Positions 31,755-39,478 of a DNA stretch of 43,827 nt are shown piece by piece. Made by a program: the position numbers and the translations under genes. The notes below the pieces were generated by a model, which was not told the DNA's origin, searched no databases, and saw only the letters and a program-made list of their open reading frames with translations. Source of the DNA: an uncultured Alphaproteobacteria bacterium (GTDB lineage Bacteria > Pseudomonadota > Alphaproteobacteria > Rs-D84); assembly GCA_937888635.1 (NCBI GenBank), contig CALARG010000064.1:1-43827 (forward strand), given 5' to 3'. Each line of letters opens with the position of its first letter. The first letter of the stretch is position 1.

Positions 31755-31783
31755 TTGTTTTTCAACCTTTTTTGTGATAAAAT
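31755..31783 (+). promoter_or_regulatory. promoter of the 509-aa outer-membrane protein
   Basis: TTGTTT (31755-31760), 17 bp, TAAAAT (31778-31783), the same form as the promoter of the exporter/protease operon. Confidence 0.65.
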
Positions 31784-31816
31784 CAATGATAAGGAAAAAT
31801 AGGAAAGGCAATACCC

Positions 31817-33346
31817 ATGAAAATGATGTCAAAAGTTTTATTAAATTGTTCGCTGTTTGCAATTTTGCCGGTGTTGGCAAATGCAGCCGGTACATACTAT
31901 AATGGCAGTATGTATCAATCACCCCAGACCGCGCGATATTCGCAACAGTCGTATTCACAACGCGCCAGAACAAATTCTTATTCACAGTCTGGTAATTCAT
32001 ATAATCGTGGGCAATATTCGGGCTATCGTAATTCTGGGTATGGTCAGACAAATCGTAATGTGCGTGGTGCGCAAAATAATGCACAGCCAGAACAAAAAAC
32101 TGCGGCAACAGGTTCCAGTAAGAACGGGTTCAGCCTGGGGGCTGGTATTTCGCGCCAGACATCTATGTGGCAGTTTGAAATGAAAGAATCTGAATCAATT
32201 TTGCACTATGATAATATTGATTGGAATGTGTTTGATGTTAATGCAGGCTATGTATTTAATGCAGGTAATACCGCCATGCAGATTGCGGCCGGATTTAAAT
32301 ATGGTATGCAGGCGGGTGAATCAACCATGATTGACGACGATATTACAAATGGCGGTTATTTCGTGACCGAATGGGGCGAAGATAATAACAGTGATGGTGT
32401 GATTGATAAGGTGCTGGGGAATCAGATTGGTAATGCGTTGTCAATTGGCACATCAAAAAGCGGCAGTATGATGGAATTTAATGCCGGCTTTGGGTTGAAA
32501 GATTTCTTTAAGTGGGGAAATATGAAAATTACACCATCTGTTGGGTGGCGTTATTTGAAATATGAATTAGAAACGCATAATAATCATGGATTATCGGTTG
32601 ATACTTATGATGGTTCAGGTGGTTGTGTGACCGTTCCTGGCAGTGACGAAGTGCAATGCGATCCGGTGTTGATATTTTCTGACAGTGCCGGAAATCAATT
32701 CTTGGCGACACGTGGCGACACAAATGGCGATGGCAATATTGATTTAAATGATGAAATTCAGGTGCCCAGTGGATATGAATTTGTAAATGCAGGTGGAACA
32801 TATTACTATGGTCAGCCAGGGATTAGTCATAAATACGAAGTTGAATGGTCGGGACCCTATTTGGCATTGGATATGCTGTATGATATTAATCAGAATAATT
32901 CGGTTAACGCATTTGTTGAATTGGGGTTGCCGTCATATACTGCGACCGGTGACCAGCCGTATCGTTTTGACTGGGCACATCCGAAATCTGTTGAAGATAC
33001 CGCAGGTATTGGTGGGGCTTTGCATTTTGGATTGGGGGCGAATTGGTCAACTGCAATTACAGACAGTGTTGCATTGTCAATTGGTTTGACATATGATTAC
33101 TATACCGTGTCTGATGCAGATGCAGAAACATATCTAAGTGAAGAATATTATATGGGTATATATAACAGTATTTTGAACAACAAATATGCAGGTGATGAAG
33201 CGTTAATGTTGCAAGAAAATGCGGTTGCCCAGAATATCGTAGCATTGGAAGAAGAGTGCCCGGGTTGGGTATGTAAATCCAGTGGCGAGATAGAATCATT
33301 CTATAAATCAATGGGTATTCGTGTTGGGATAAATGCAAAGTTCTGA
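31817..33346 (+). CDS. outer-membrane beta-barrel protein with EF-hand-like loops
   Basis: A 509-aa protein: signal peptide (KMMSKVLLNCSLFAILPVLANA), a Ser/Tyr/Gln/Asn-rich low-complexity region (~25-95), then a barrel of alternating strands ending in VGINAKF with the terminal Phe typical of outer-membrane proteins. Two predicted loops hold calcium-type motifs: DNNSDGVID (~192-200) and DTNGDGNIDLND (~302-313), the latter matching the EF-hand/dockerin pattern. Cys pairs (GGCVT...VQC; EECPGWVC) may form disulfides in surface loops. It is the first of three co-directional envelope genes, the second starting 1 base after its stop codon. Confidence 0.83.
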   Translation: MKMMSKVLLNCSLFAILPVLANAAGTYYNGSMYQSPQTARYSQQSYSQRARTNSYSQSGNSYNRGQYSGYRNSGYGQTNRNVRGAQNNAQPEQKTAATGSSKNGFSLGAGISRQTSMWQFEMKESESILHYDNIDWNVFDVNAGYVFNAGNTAMQIAAGFKYGMQAGESTMIDDDITNGGYFVTEWGEDNNSDGVIDKVLGNQIGNALSIGTSKSGSMMEFNAGFGLKDFFKWGNMKITPSVGWRYLKYELETHNNHGLSVDTYDGSGGCVTVPGSDEVQCDPVLIFSDSAGNQFLATRGDTNGDGNIDLNDEIQVPSGYEFVNAGGTYYYGQPGISHKYEVEWSGPYLALDMLYDINQNNSVNAFVELGLPSYTATGDQPYRFDWAHPKSVEDTAGIGGALHFGLGANWSTAITDSVALSIGLTYDYYTVSDADAETYLSEEYYMGIYNSILNNKYAGDEALMLQENAVAQNIVALEEECPGWVCKSSGEIESFYKSMGIRVGINAKF

Positions 33347-33347
33347 T

Positions 33348-33962
33348 ATGTTTAGATTAAAGACAGTTCTGGGGTTATTTGTTGGGATGGTGTTTGCCAT
33401 GTCTGCCCATGCAGCACAGTTGCAGGGGCGGGCATCGGTAAATGTCACCAGTGATACGGCGGCAACGGCGAAAAATATGGCCTTTGACGAGGCGCGCCGT
33501 CAAATCTTGACTGATGTTTTGCGGCAATATGCAGATGTAGATGCGTTGCACCAACTGATGCAGAGTGCCAAGAACAGTGATTTGGCGAATTTGATTTCAT
33601 CTTCGTCAATTGATGGGGAACAGTTGTCTGATACGACATATTCGGCAAATATAACAATGGAATTAGACGGTGCGGCGGTGCGCAATTGGTTGGCACAAAA
33701 TTTGGTGCAGAATTGGTTGCCAGATGGCAGTCAGCGTGATGTCTTTATCGTTTCGGTTAATATGTCGGATGCTGTAAATAACTGGGCGGATTTGAATCGT
33801 ATTGCGCGGGCGGAAAAAATTGATTTAGGTACAAAATACATGACGGGTAATACCGCGACATTGGAATTGCCAACATCGGCGCGTGGTGCATTTACCATTG
33901 CGGTGCGTGAATCTGGGTGGCGATTCGCAAATCAGGATGGTATTTTGCGTATTTGGAAATAG
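33348..33962 (+). CDS. exported hypothetical protein (204 aa)
   Basis: Signal peptide (MFRLKTVLGLFVGMVFAMSAHA) and a mature part with RASVNVTSDTAATAKNMAFDEARRQIL, a pattern (small beta strand, then an Ala-rich helix with repeated AxxxA) shared by periplasmic proteins such as FlgT/LPP20-like or DUF2066 domains. The likeness is loose and I do not assign a family. No Cys, no membrane anchor. Its ATG lies 1 base behind the upstream stop codon, so translation is coupled to the barrel protein; a periplasmic partner role is inference. The downstream gene begins 18 bases later. Confidence 0.78.
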   Translation: MFRLKTVLGLFVGMVFAMSAHAAQLQGRASVNVTSDTAATAKNMAFDEARRQILTDVLRQYADVDALHQLMQSAKNSDLANLISSSSIDGEQLSDTTYSANITMELDGAAVRNWLAQNLVQNWLPDGSQRDVFIVSVNMSDAVNNWADLNRIARAEKIDLGTKYMTGNTATLELPTSARGAFTIAVRESGWRFANQDGILRIWK

Positions 33963-33980
33963 TTTTAAATGGGGTGTGAA

Positions 33981-34832
33981 ATGAAAAAGATTTCTTTGTT
34001 ATTATTGGTTTCTTTGTTGCCGGGTTTGGCCATGGCGGATGATGCCAAAACAGACCTGGTGCTGAATGTGCGCAGAATTGGTCTGGAATGGTCCAAGACC
34101 AAGGTTCGTAATTCCGCAGATTATCAGGATTCGCCGGTTTCTGCACTGAAAGCAGACAGTCAGGATTTTATCAAAGGTGTCTTTGATACGGCATTGGAAT
34201 ATAACAAGGACAGATTGCAGTGGGATAATGGCCTGTTTATGGAATATGGCGAAACCAAGTTAAAACCATATCAGGGGCCCCAGACCGTCAGTGAAAATGC
34301 CGACGATATTTTGTTAAGCAGTAATTTGTCATATGATTGCTTTGAATTTGCGGGGATTAAGTTTGGCCCAACTGTGCGCGCGGCATATGATACAGAGTTT
34401 AAAACAGCAGACACAACCCCGCGCCAGAATATTGTTCGTGCGAATGCAGGTTTGTCGTTGTTTGATAATGCGATTATCAAAAGTTTATATTTGACCGGTG
34501 TGTATGAATATGACTTTACATATTCAAATGAAAAGACCAGTAAACTGGCCGCAGAATTGGGATGGCGTTTGGAATATCAGGTACGCGAAGGGGTGAAATT
34601 ATCCACCAATGGTTATTATCGTGAATATCTTAGTTATTCAGAATATGTGTCAACAGACCTGGAACGTGATTTAAGTGCGGTTGTGCGCATGGATACAAAT
34701 TTGTGGGGTGATTTGACGATGGGCCCATATGTGCAATATCGTCGTGCCCGCGCCCGTGGTGTTGATGTTTATGGCAGCAACTTTATCATGGGGATTTCGT
34801 TTAACTATATTACTTCGTTTGGTTTACGGTAA
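33981..34832 (+). CDS. outer-membrane beta-barrel protein (283 aa)
   Basis: Signal peptide (KKISLLLLVSLLPGLAMA) from ATG 33981, although an in-frame ATG exists at 33969. The mature part consists of about a dozen alternating strands with aromatic girdles (LVLNVRRIGLEWSK, ALEYNKDRLQWDNGLFMEYG, LYLTGVYEYDFTYS, LGWRLEYQVREGVKL, GPYVQYRRARARG), ending NYITSFGLR. Predicted 10-12-stranded barrel; function unknown. Last gene of the three-gene envelope operon, closed by a terminator. Confidence 0.8.
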   Translation: MKKISLLLLVSLLPGLAMADDAKTDLVLNVRRIGLEWSKTKVRNSADYQDSPVSALKADSQDFIKGVFDTALEYNKDRLQWDNGLFMEYGETKLKPYQGPQTVSENADDILLSSNLSYDCFEFAGIKFGPTVRAAYDTEFKTADTTPRQNIVRANAGLSLFDNAIIKSLYLTGVYEYDFTYSNEKTSKLAAELGWRLEYQVREGVKLSTNGYYREYLSYSEYVSTDLERDLSAVVRMDTNLWGDLTMGPYVQYRRARARGVDVYGSNFIMGISFNYITSFGLR

Positions 34833-34857
34833 TGGGTTTTATCAGTTCCTTTCTTGG

Positions 34858-34881
34858 TTGCCCCAAATGGGGCAATTTTTT
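34858..34881 (+). terminator. terminator of the envelope operon
   Basis: TTGCCCC-AAAT-GGGGCAA stem followed by six T. Confidence 0.88.
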
Positions 34882-34898
34882 GTGTGTGGTGTTGGTTT

Positions 34899-35137
34899 TA
34901 GTTGTTAGTGGTTAGTGGTTAGTGGCCAGTGTTGGAAAAAATTTATTGCCCTGCAGGCATACTTCTGTCATCCCGCGGCCCCAGGTCATCTTTCATCTTC
35001 GTCATACCGGCGACGGCCGGTATCCATTGCCCCGCAGGGACAAATCAAAAATGTCTGCGACGCAGTGGATTCCCGCATTCGCGGGAATGACGAATTTTTT
35101 TCCGACACTGGTCACTTACAACTTGCACTAACAACTA
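34899..35137. repeat. MITE-like element 1 (terminal inverted repeats, about 239 bp)
   Basis: The left end TAGTTGTTAGTG (34899-34910) and right end CACTAACAACTA (35126-35137) are perfect inverted copies, and similarity continues inwards through CCAGTG(T/TC)GGAAAAAA. TA flanks the ends, suggesting a TA target duplication. The interior holds GTTAGTG tandem repeats, palindromes TACCGGC/GCCGGTA and TCCCGC/GCGGGA, and CCCCGCAGGGACAAATC. No coding capacity. It accounts for most of the 34833-35153 gene-free stretch. Confidence 0.7.
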
Positions 35138-35153
35138 TTTATTATTTAAGTAC

Positions 35154-35182
35154 TTGCGGTTTTTTGTCTGTGGTGTTATAAT
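35154..35182 (+). promoter_or_regulatory. promoter of the Cys-rich gene pair
   Basis: TTGCGG (35154-35159), 17 bp, TATAAT (35177-35182), 17 bases right of the MITE. Transcript start ~35189, leaving a leader of about 290 nt. Confidence 0.65.
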
Positions 35183-35188
35183 ACATGG

Positions 35189-35480
35189 TGAATTCACAGG
35201 GATGTGGGTTCGGGGACGTAAGAAATCCCATAATCCAACCGGTGTGATGTTTTATCGCACTGATATCCGCACGAAAAAATTTGACGCGGATGCGTCTTTT
35301 TTTGTGCAAAAAACCCGACCGTTCCTACTTTCTCTTGGTCGGGGTGCCGTCGGCTATACAACAGGGGGAGTCTTTCCCCAAAGGCCGACGGGGTCATTGT
35401 TGGATATGATTTTCTTAACACCCCGACCGCCATATTCCCATGGCGGTTTATTTTATTTTGAAAAGAAAGGGGAAAAAATA
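35189..35480 (+). promoter_or_regulatory. long leader with two terminator/antiterminator-like structures
   Basis: Terminator 1: GACGC-GGAT-GCGTC with seven T (35283-35303). An upstream ATCCGC (near 35263) pairs with GCGGAT (35286-35291), excluding it. Terminator 2: CCGCCA/TGGCGG (35427-35446) with a T-rich tail. Between them GGTCGGGGTG (35337-35346) can pair with CACCCCGACC (35419-35428), which overlaps terminator 2, or its first part with CCGACC (35315-35320). Inner helices are CCGTCGG/CCGACGG (35347-35353/35385-35391) and GGGG/CCCC. This looks like attenuation control. No open frame here looks like a leader peptide with telling codons. I match it to no known riboswitch. Confidence 0.5.
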
Positions 35481-36821
35481 ATGAAAAATAAAATATTTAT
35501 GACCTTTGGTGGTGCGATTGCGGCACTGTGTCCATGGATGGCGCGTGCGGAAACATTTCCGACCGACGGAAATATGTTAGAAAACAAAATATACGAATCG
35601 GCGGCAACATACGATAATTTGGGCACATACGATGGTGAGGTTAGTGCCACTGCAGAATATGCAGACATATTGTACCAGGTTGGCGCGGGCCAATACCTGC
35701 CCGCGGGCAGCGAAGGCGTTGGCGCGGTATGTACCACGGGATATTACTGCCCGGGGTTAACGGACGCGACATACAGCGCAACAGATAACCAGGGACTGAC
35801 CGCGTGTCCAAACGGATATCCAAATTCTGATGCGGGTGCCAGTATGAATACACAATGCTATACCCCATGTACAGACAAATCGGTCATTGCACATGCAACG
35901 GCGGTCGCCGGAAACGATTACTATGACAACGGTGTTGACACATGTTATGCCACCGCATGCGATAATGGGTATCATGTAGATGGGACGGTGGAAATGTTTG
36001 AACAGGCCCCATTGGTTCCAGGCGCAGACCCTAGTTTAGCAGCTACAAGTTATGGTTATATCGAGGCGGATGGCAGTTATAAGGAAGACGAAGGTGATTA
36101 TTTTGGTCTGACAGAAAACAACACCTGGGGGGTCGCATTTTCATATGGCAATGTATATGGCCAGGCCAGCTGTCAGTCATCAATAACCGAATCTGCGGCG
36201 GGAATGGGGGCATATTCTAGGATGATACCATATTCTTCGTCAAAACCTGAGGCCGACGATGTTCGCACTGCGTTGGAAACAGCGGGTGTAGATTCGGCGG
36301 CGGTTGATGCGGTTGTTGAAATGCATGAAAAATATCTGGCTGGGGAAATTAATCATGAAGAAGCGTTAAAGACCGCGTATGCAATATTGGGCAGTGACTA
36401 TGACGCAGATTTCAGCACAACCGATTCGGGACAATATTGTTTTTGTCAGATGACAGACTTTAAACCAACGGATGGTATAAAGACACCGGTCACATCGGCC
36501 CCTTGGGTTTTCCGGGGCGACTACGACTCGGCGGACAATTGCGCGTACCGCTGCGCATACGACTGTGCGTTCAACCTGCAGTACGCCGGCGCGGACTATC
36601 GCGTCTTCCGTGCTGCGTTGTTGGGAACATTGGGCACGCGGACGGTTGACGTTTGCGCGGCAAACGAAATCAGTATCACGTGGGCGGACGCGGATCCGGC
36701 GGATGTTGCGGAAAATAACGCGGGCGTATGCACGTATGATGGCGATATCCGCACCCCGGTCAAAGCCATCACAAAGCCAGGTAAGACGTTCAAGGGATGG
36801 AAATTTAACAAAGTGAATTAA
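35481..36821 (+). CDS. secreted Cys-rich surface protein (446 aa)
   Basis: Signal peptide (KNKIFMTFGGAIAALCPWMARA) from ATG 35481, with AAAGGGGAAAA before it. The mature part has the YQVGAGQYLPAG...CTTGYYCPG unit related to the repeats of the 685-aa protein, scattered Cys pairs (CFCQM; NCAYRCAYDC), and acidic, Ala/Asp-rich spacers. The C-terminus KPGKTFKGWKFNKVN resembles part of an InlB B-type (Listeria-Bacteroides) repeat strand. No anchor seen. First of two genes in the segment between inverted MITE copies. Function unknown; surface exposure is inferred. Confidence 0.8.
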   Translation: MKNKIFMTFGGAIAALCPWMARAETFPTDGNMLENKIYESAATYDNLGTYDGEVSATAEYADILYQVGAGQYLPAGSEGVGAVCTTGYYCPGLTDATYSATDNQGLTACPNGYPNSDAGASMNTQCYTPCTDKSVIAHATAVAGNDYYDNGVDTCYATACDNGYHVDGTVEMFEQAPLVPGADPSLAATSYGYIEADGSYKEDEGDYFGLTENNTWGVAFSYGNVYGQASCQSSITESAAGMGAYSRMIPYSSSKPEADDVRTALETAGVDSAAVDAVVEMHEKYLAGEINHEEALKTAYAILGSDYDADFSTTDSGQYCFCQMTDFKPTDGIKTPVTSAPWVFRGDYDSADNCAYRCAYDCAFNLQYAGADYRVFRAALLGTLGTRTVDVCAANEISITWADADPADVAENNAGVCTYDGDIRTPVKAITKPGKTFKGWKFNKVN

Positions 36822-36833
36822 ACATCTAAACGA

Positions 36834-37418
36834 ATGAAAAAGGCATATGTTTTTTCAATCGCATTATCAGTATCGGCGAATTGTTTCGCCGATACTGATT
36901 TGTCTTTTCTGGCGCCAAACGCCGTTATTTCAAATGCGTGTGTGTATAACAATACCGGCGTTTACCAAAACGAATTTGAAATGATTCCAATATGGGAAGA
37001 TACCATATACACATGCGAACGCGGGTATTTCCTGCCTAAATTGTCTGAGGTTTGTGCACATTGCCCTGAAAATTCATATTGTCCGGGCGGCAAATACACA
37101 TATTCCGAAACGGCGGACACGGGCCTGAACGCATGCCCCGATGGACTGGTTTCGCCCGATGGTATGTGGGAACTGGCGCAATGTGGACGAAAATTCCATG
37201 TTGGTGATGGTTTTTTGTATTTACGCACAGCGAAACAGACCGCACATGCGTTGCATTTTGACACCGACGGCGATGGTGTTGCGGATTACTTTGCCAATTT
37301 AAGTACAACAGATGTGACGATTAATAAGGATTCAACGCGCCGTATGAAAGTTAAATATGGTGATGTGCTGTATTTTGTTCACGATGACACCGTGAATGTG
37401 TCAGCGGGGACAGAGTAA
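36834..37418 (+). CDS. secreted Cys-rich protein with calcium-type loop (194 aa)
   Basis: Signal peptide (KKAYVFSIALSVSANCFA), a CxxCPENSYCPGGKY unit of the same kind as in the neighbouring Cys-rich proteins (~80-90), and DTDGDGVAD (~142-150), a thrombospondin-3-like calcium loop also present in the 1001-aa protein. The remainder is beta-rich. It starts 12 bases after the 446-aa protein, so both form one transcript behind the long leader. There is no clear anchor; function unknown. Confidence 0.78.
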   Translation: MKKAYVFSIALSVSANCFADTDLSFLAPNAVISNACVYNNTGVYQNEFEMIPIWEDTIYTCERGYFLPKLSEVCAHCPENSYCPGGKYTYSETADTGLNACPDGLVSPDGMWELAQCGRKFHVGDGFLYLRTAKQTAHALHFDTDGDGVADYFANLSTTDVTINKDSTRRMKVKYGDVLYFVHDDTVNVSAGTE

Positions 37419-37436
37419 GTAGTTAGTATAAGTGGT

Positions 37437-37651
37437 TAGTTGTTAGTGGTTAGTGTCGGAAAAAAATTCGTCATTCCCGCTTGGTTCCACCCACGCAAAT
37501 ATTTATTTGCGCGGGGCCCGGGGCGGGAATCTAATGCGTCGCAGACATTTTTGATTTGTCCCTGCGGGGCAATGGATCCCCGCCTGCGCGGGGATGACGG
37601 TGTGGGTGGTGATGTTGGGCAATGGATACCGGCCGTCGCCGGTATGACGGT
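37437..37651. repeat. MITE-like element 2, inverted relative to element 1
   Basis: Begins TAGTTGTTAGTGGTTAGTG (37437-37455) then TCGGAAAAAAATTCGTCATTCC, which equals the reverse complement of the right end of element 1. It carries GCGTCGCAGACATTTTTGATTTGTCC and the TACCGGC/GCCGGTA palindrome in the opposite order to element 1, plus an extra GC-rich insertion near 37500-37520. A matching right-hand terminal repeat is not evident; it may be truncated by the following gene. Confidence 0.65.
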
Positions 37652-37676
37652 GTAAGTGTTGCAGGGAATTTTATTC

Positions 37677-37979
37677 TTAACGCTGGTTTGGGCGCGGATC
37701 GGATAGAATCGTTTCAAATAAATCCAGGGCATCTAAAAATTGTTTATGGGCGGATAAATAGCGCATATAGTCTGGATTTTGTTCGTTGTATCTGGCACCG
37801 GGTTCAATCATGTCCAGTATCTTGGTTGTTGTCCTGTCTATTTGTGCCAGTTTTTTATTTATTGCGCCAATTGTTGAATTGCAATTGCGTGGATTGGCGG
37901 TTGCGATTTTTATCAGTGCGCAGATTTCGTTTATGCGCATTTGATATTCTGATACATAATTTTGAAATGTGTTTTGCAT
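37677..37979 (-). CDS. small helical hypothetical protein (100 aa)
   Basis: A Gln/Asn-rich, all-helical 100-aa protein (NYVSEYQMRINEICALIKIA; TIGAINKKLAQIDRTTTKILDMI) without signal peptide. I recognise no family. It lies 18 bases downstream of the DUF1919-like gene on the same strand, with AGAAAGGGATA before its ATG, so it is likely co-transcribed. It could be a small partner or regulator of that enzyme; this is conjecture. Confidence 0.6.
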   Translation of the reverse strand: MQNTFQNYVSEYQMRINEICALIKIATANPRNCNSTIGAINKKLAQIDRTTTKILDMIEPGARYNEQNPDYMRYLSAHKQFLDALDLFETILSDPRPNQR

Positions 37980-37997
37980 TTTTATCCCTTTCTGGGG

Positions 37998-38618
37998 CTA
38001 GTTTTTGTTGTTCTTGCCTTGGTTAAACCATTTGACATAGTCAAAGGCATCATAAAATCGTTTACTTGAATTTGGGGTTGGGTATTCGTATAACATGCCA
38101 ACACATCCCATGTGTTTAAAGCCGGGGATGTATACCGCGGACTTTATTTCAGGGTATGGTTTGTGGGTAAATATTACCTTGTTCTTGTATGGCAGGTTAT
38201 CAAACTGCAACAGGTTTTCATATGTGCAACCGTCGCGGTCGGTCATTATGATAAACAGGTTATTCATGTCTATGCGTTGGGTGCGACGAATCCATTTTTC
38301 GCGCGCAGATTGTGCAGATGAAAAATGCTGGAAATAAATTTCAATGTCATCTAATTGTCCGACAGGATATTTTATGTTTGGTTTGTCAATAAATTCCAGT
38401 GGTTGCACCATATAGTGTTCGGGGTGTGACAGAAATTTGATAAAATCGTTGGGGTACATCCACAGATTTACAAATGGTGAACGATATGGCAAATTTAAGT
38501 CTTTTAGTATAAACATACCGCTGCAATTTGATGCAATCAGTGAAAATTTTCTGTTTCGCAGACGCAGTCTGTTTTTTAGTTTGTGCAGTGCGCGACGCCT
38601 TTCAATAGATAAAAACAT
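37998..38618 (-). CDS. DUF1919-like protein (capsule/exopolysaccharide-associated family)
   Basis: A ~206-aa protein from MFLSIERRR. The pattern NRKFSLIASNCSGMFILKDLNLPYRSPFVNLWM...DFIKFL...YPVGQLDDIEIYFQHFSS...KWIRRTQRIDMNNLFIIMTDRDG...FDNLPYKNKVIFT closely follows the DUF1919 family, often labelled exopolysaccharide biosynthesis protein and found near surface-glycan genes. No signal peptide. The frame extends upstream to 38690, but the conserved region begins after 38618. The biochemical activity of the family is not established to my knowledge. First of two genes with the 100-aa protein. Confidence 0.7.
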   Translation of the reverse strand: MFLSIERRRALHKLKNRLRLRNRKFSLIASNCSGMFILKDLNLPYRSPFVNLWMYPNDFIKFLSHPEHYMVQPLEFIDKPNIKYPVGQLDDIEIYFQHFSSAQSAREKWIRRTQRIDMNNLFIIMTDRDGCTYENLLQFDNLPYKNKVIFTHKPYPEIKSAVYIPGFKHMGCVGMLYEYPTPNSSKRFYDAFDYVKWFNQGKNNKN

Positions 38619-38715
38619 ATTTGTTCTTTTGGTTATTGTTTTTTGATTATAAGTTGTTTTTTCTGATTGTGAATAAAAAAAATGCCGCACAAGGTGGTAT
38701 TTTCTATTAATTCTG

Positions 38716-38856
38716 GCGCATCCAGAAGGATTGTTTAATTCCCATCACTGGCGTGATGGGCCCCTTTTCCCCGCGTAAGGTTCGAACTTCGTTGGCACTC
38801 GTTCTCACCAACTATCGGGTCGAACCCTCAGGTCGGGTTCAAATCCTGGGATGTGC
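38716..38856 (+). ncRNA. tRNA-like structured element, about 141 nt, beside the prophage
   Basis: Ends pair like an acceptor stem: GCGCATC (38716-38722) with GATGTGC (38850-38856). Directly before the 3' strand is a tRNA-like T-arm, TCGGG-TTCAAAT-CCTGG (38833-38849), with exact tRNA spacing. In between stand CCCATCAC/GTGATGGG (38741-38760) and GGTTCGA/TCGAACC enclosing GTTGG/CCAAC (38779-38826) instead of an anticodon arm. No CCA follows. A terminator lies 11 bases behind, so a transcript is possible. It may be a degenerate tRNA used as prophage attachment site, or a tRNA mimic. Confidence 0.4.
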
Positions 38857-38866
38857 AATACAAATT

Positions 38867-38891
38867 AAAAACCGACCAAAAGGTCGGTTTT
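38867..38891 (+). terminator. terminator after the tRNA-like element
   Basis: AAAACCGACC-AAAA-GGTCGGTTTT, a 10-bp stem, T-run on both strands. Confidence 0.8.
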
Positions 38892-38892
38892 G

Positions 38893-38997
38893 AATTCGTG
38901 GCGCGCCCTAGCGGACGATTTCCGAACTAATTATGTCGCAGAATTGCGTGAAATTCAAGCCGCAAATTGGGATTGGAAACTGCCACAGGCTGCATAA
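38893..38997 (+). pseudogene. C-terminal fragment of a phage tail-fibre assembly (chaperone-like) protein
   Basis: A plus-strand frame without start encodes ...WRALADDFRTNYVAELREIQAANWDWKLPQAA and a stop. The form RxxYxxxLRxIxx...W...P resembles the C-terminal end of phage tail-fibre assembly/DUF4376-like proteins. It stands alone on the strand opposite to the prophage genes, so it is a remnant of an older phage or a leftover of the junction. Confidence 0.4.
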
Positions 38998-39052
38998 CTA
39001 ACAGATTGTATTTTATTACAAGCAATGTAATTTGCTTATATTTTGCTACAAC

Positions 39053-39478
39053 CTATGGATAGTACAGCCGATTGGCGCGATTGCCGGTATCTATGTGCAA
39101 CCATGGAATATTATTTTCAAAGCATAGTTTATCAAACTGCGGTAAAAGCATCAGTTGTTCGCGCACAAGATTGTATGCCCGTATCTTGCCGGCACGATTA
39201 CCCACATACTCCAATTCAATGCTGCGTATATGTAAATCCAACGCGCGGCCGATTTTATGCATGCTGTTTTTTGCGCCTGTGGCACATTGCGGATCGCGCA
39301 GTCCGCAATCAACCAGCCCCGATGCATTGACCGTACACGCGCCATACTTTTCACGAATTGCATCGGCCAAGCGCAACAGACGCTCGTCAAACATAATCCA
39401 TGCGATATTTTCACCGATTTGTTTTAATAGTTCCGGATTCACCAATTCTACGATTTTGAAATATTTGCATTTATACAT
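39053..39478 (-). CDS. phage endolysin, M15-type D,L-peptidase
   Basis: A 141-aa protein with the peptidase M15 motifs SMHKIGRALDLHI (SxHxxGxAxD, zinc His and Asp) and PWLHIDTG near the C-terminus (second His ligand, HxD). M15 endolysins cut cross-links in peptidoglycan at the end of the lytic cycle. No signal peptide, so release needs a holin. Its ATG overlaps the stop of the upstream spanin-like gene (ATGTATAA). Last gene of the prophage lysis cassette and the prophage gene nearest to the left border. Confidence 0.85.
   Translation of the reverse strand: MYKCKYFKIVELVNPELLKQIGENIAWIMFDERLLRLADAIREKYGACTVNASGLVDCGLRDPQCATGAKNSMHKIGRALDLHIRSIELEYVGNRAGKIRAYNLVREQLMLLPQFDKLCFENNIPWLHIDTGNRANRLYYP

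Noticed and set aside
38716..38856. tmRNA, tRNA-Sec or a tRNA with group I intron
   Set aside because: Too short and without a tag reading frame for tmRNA; no long D-stem or TCA anticodon for tRNA-Sec; no intron core elements; no CCA.
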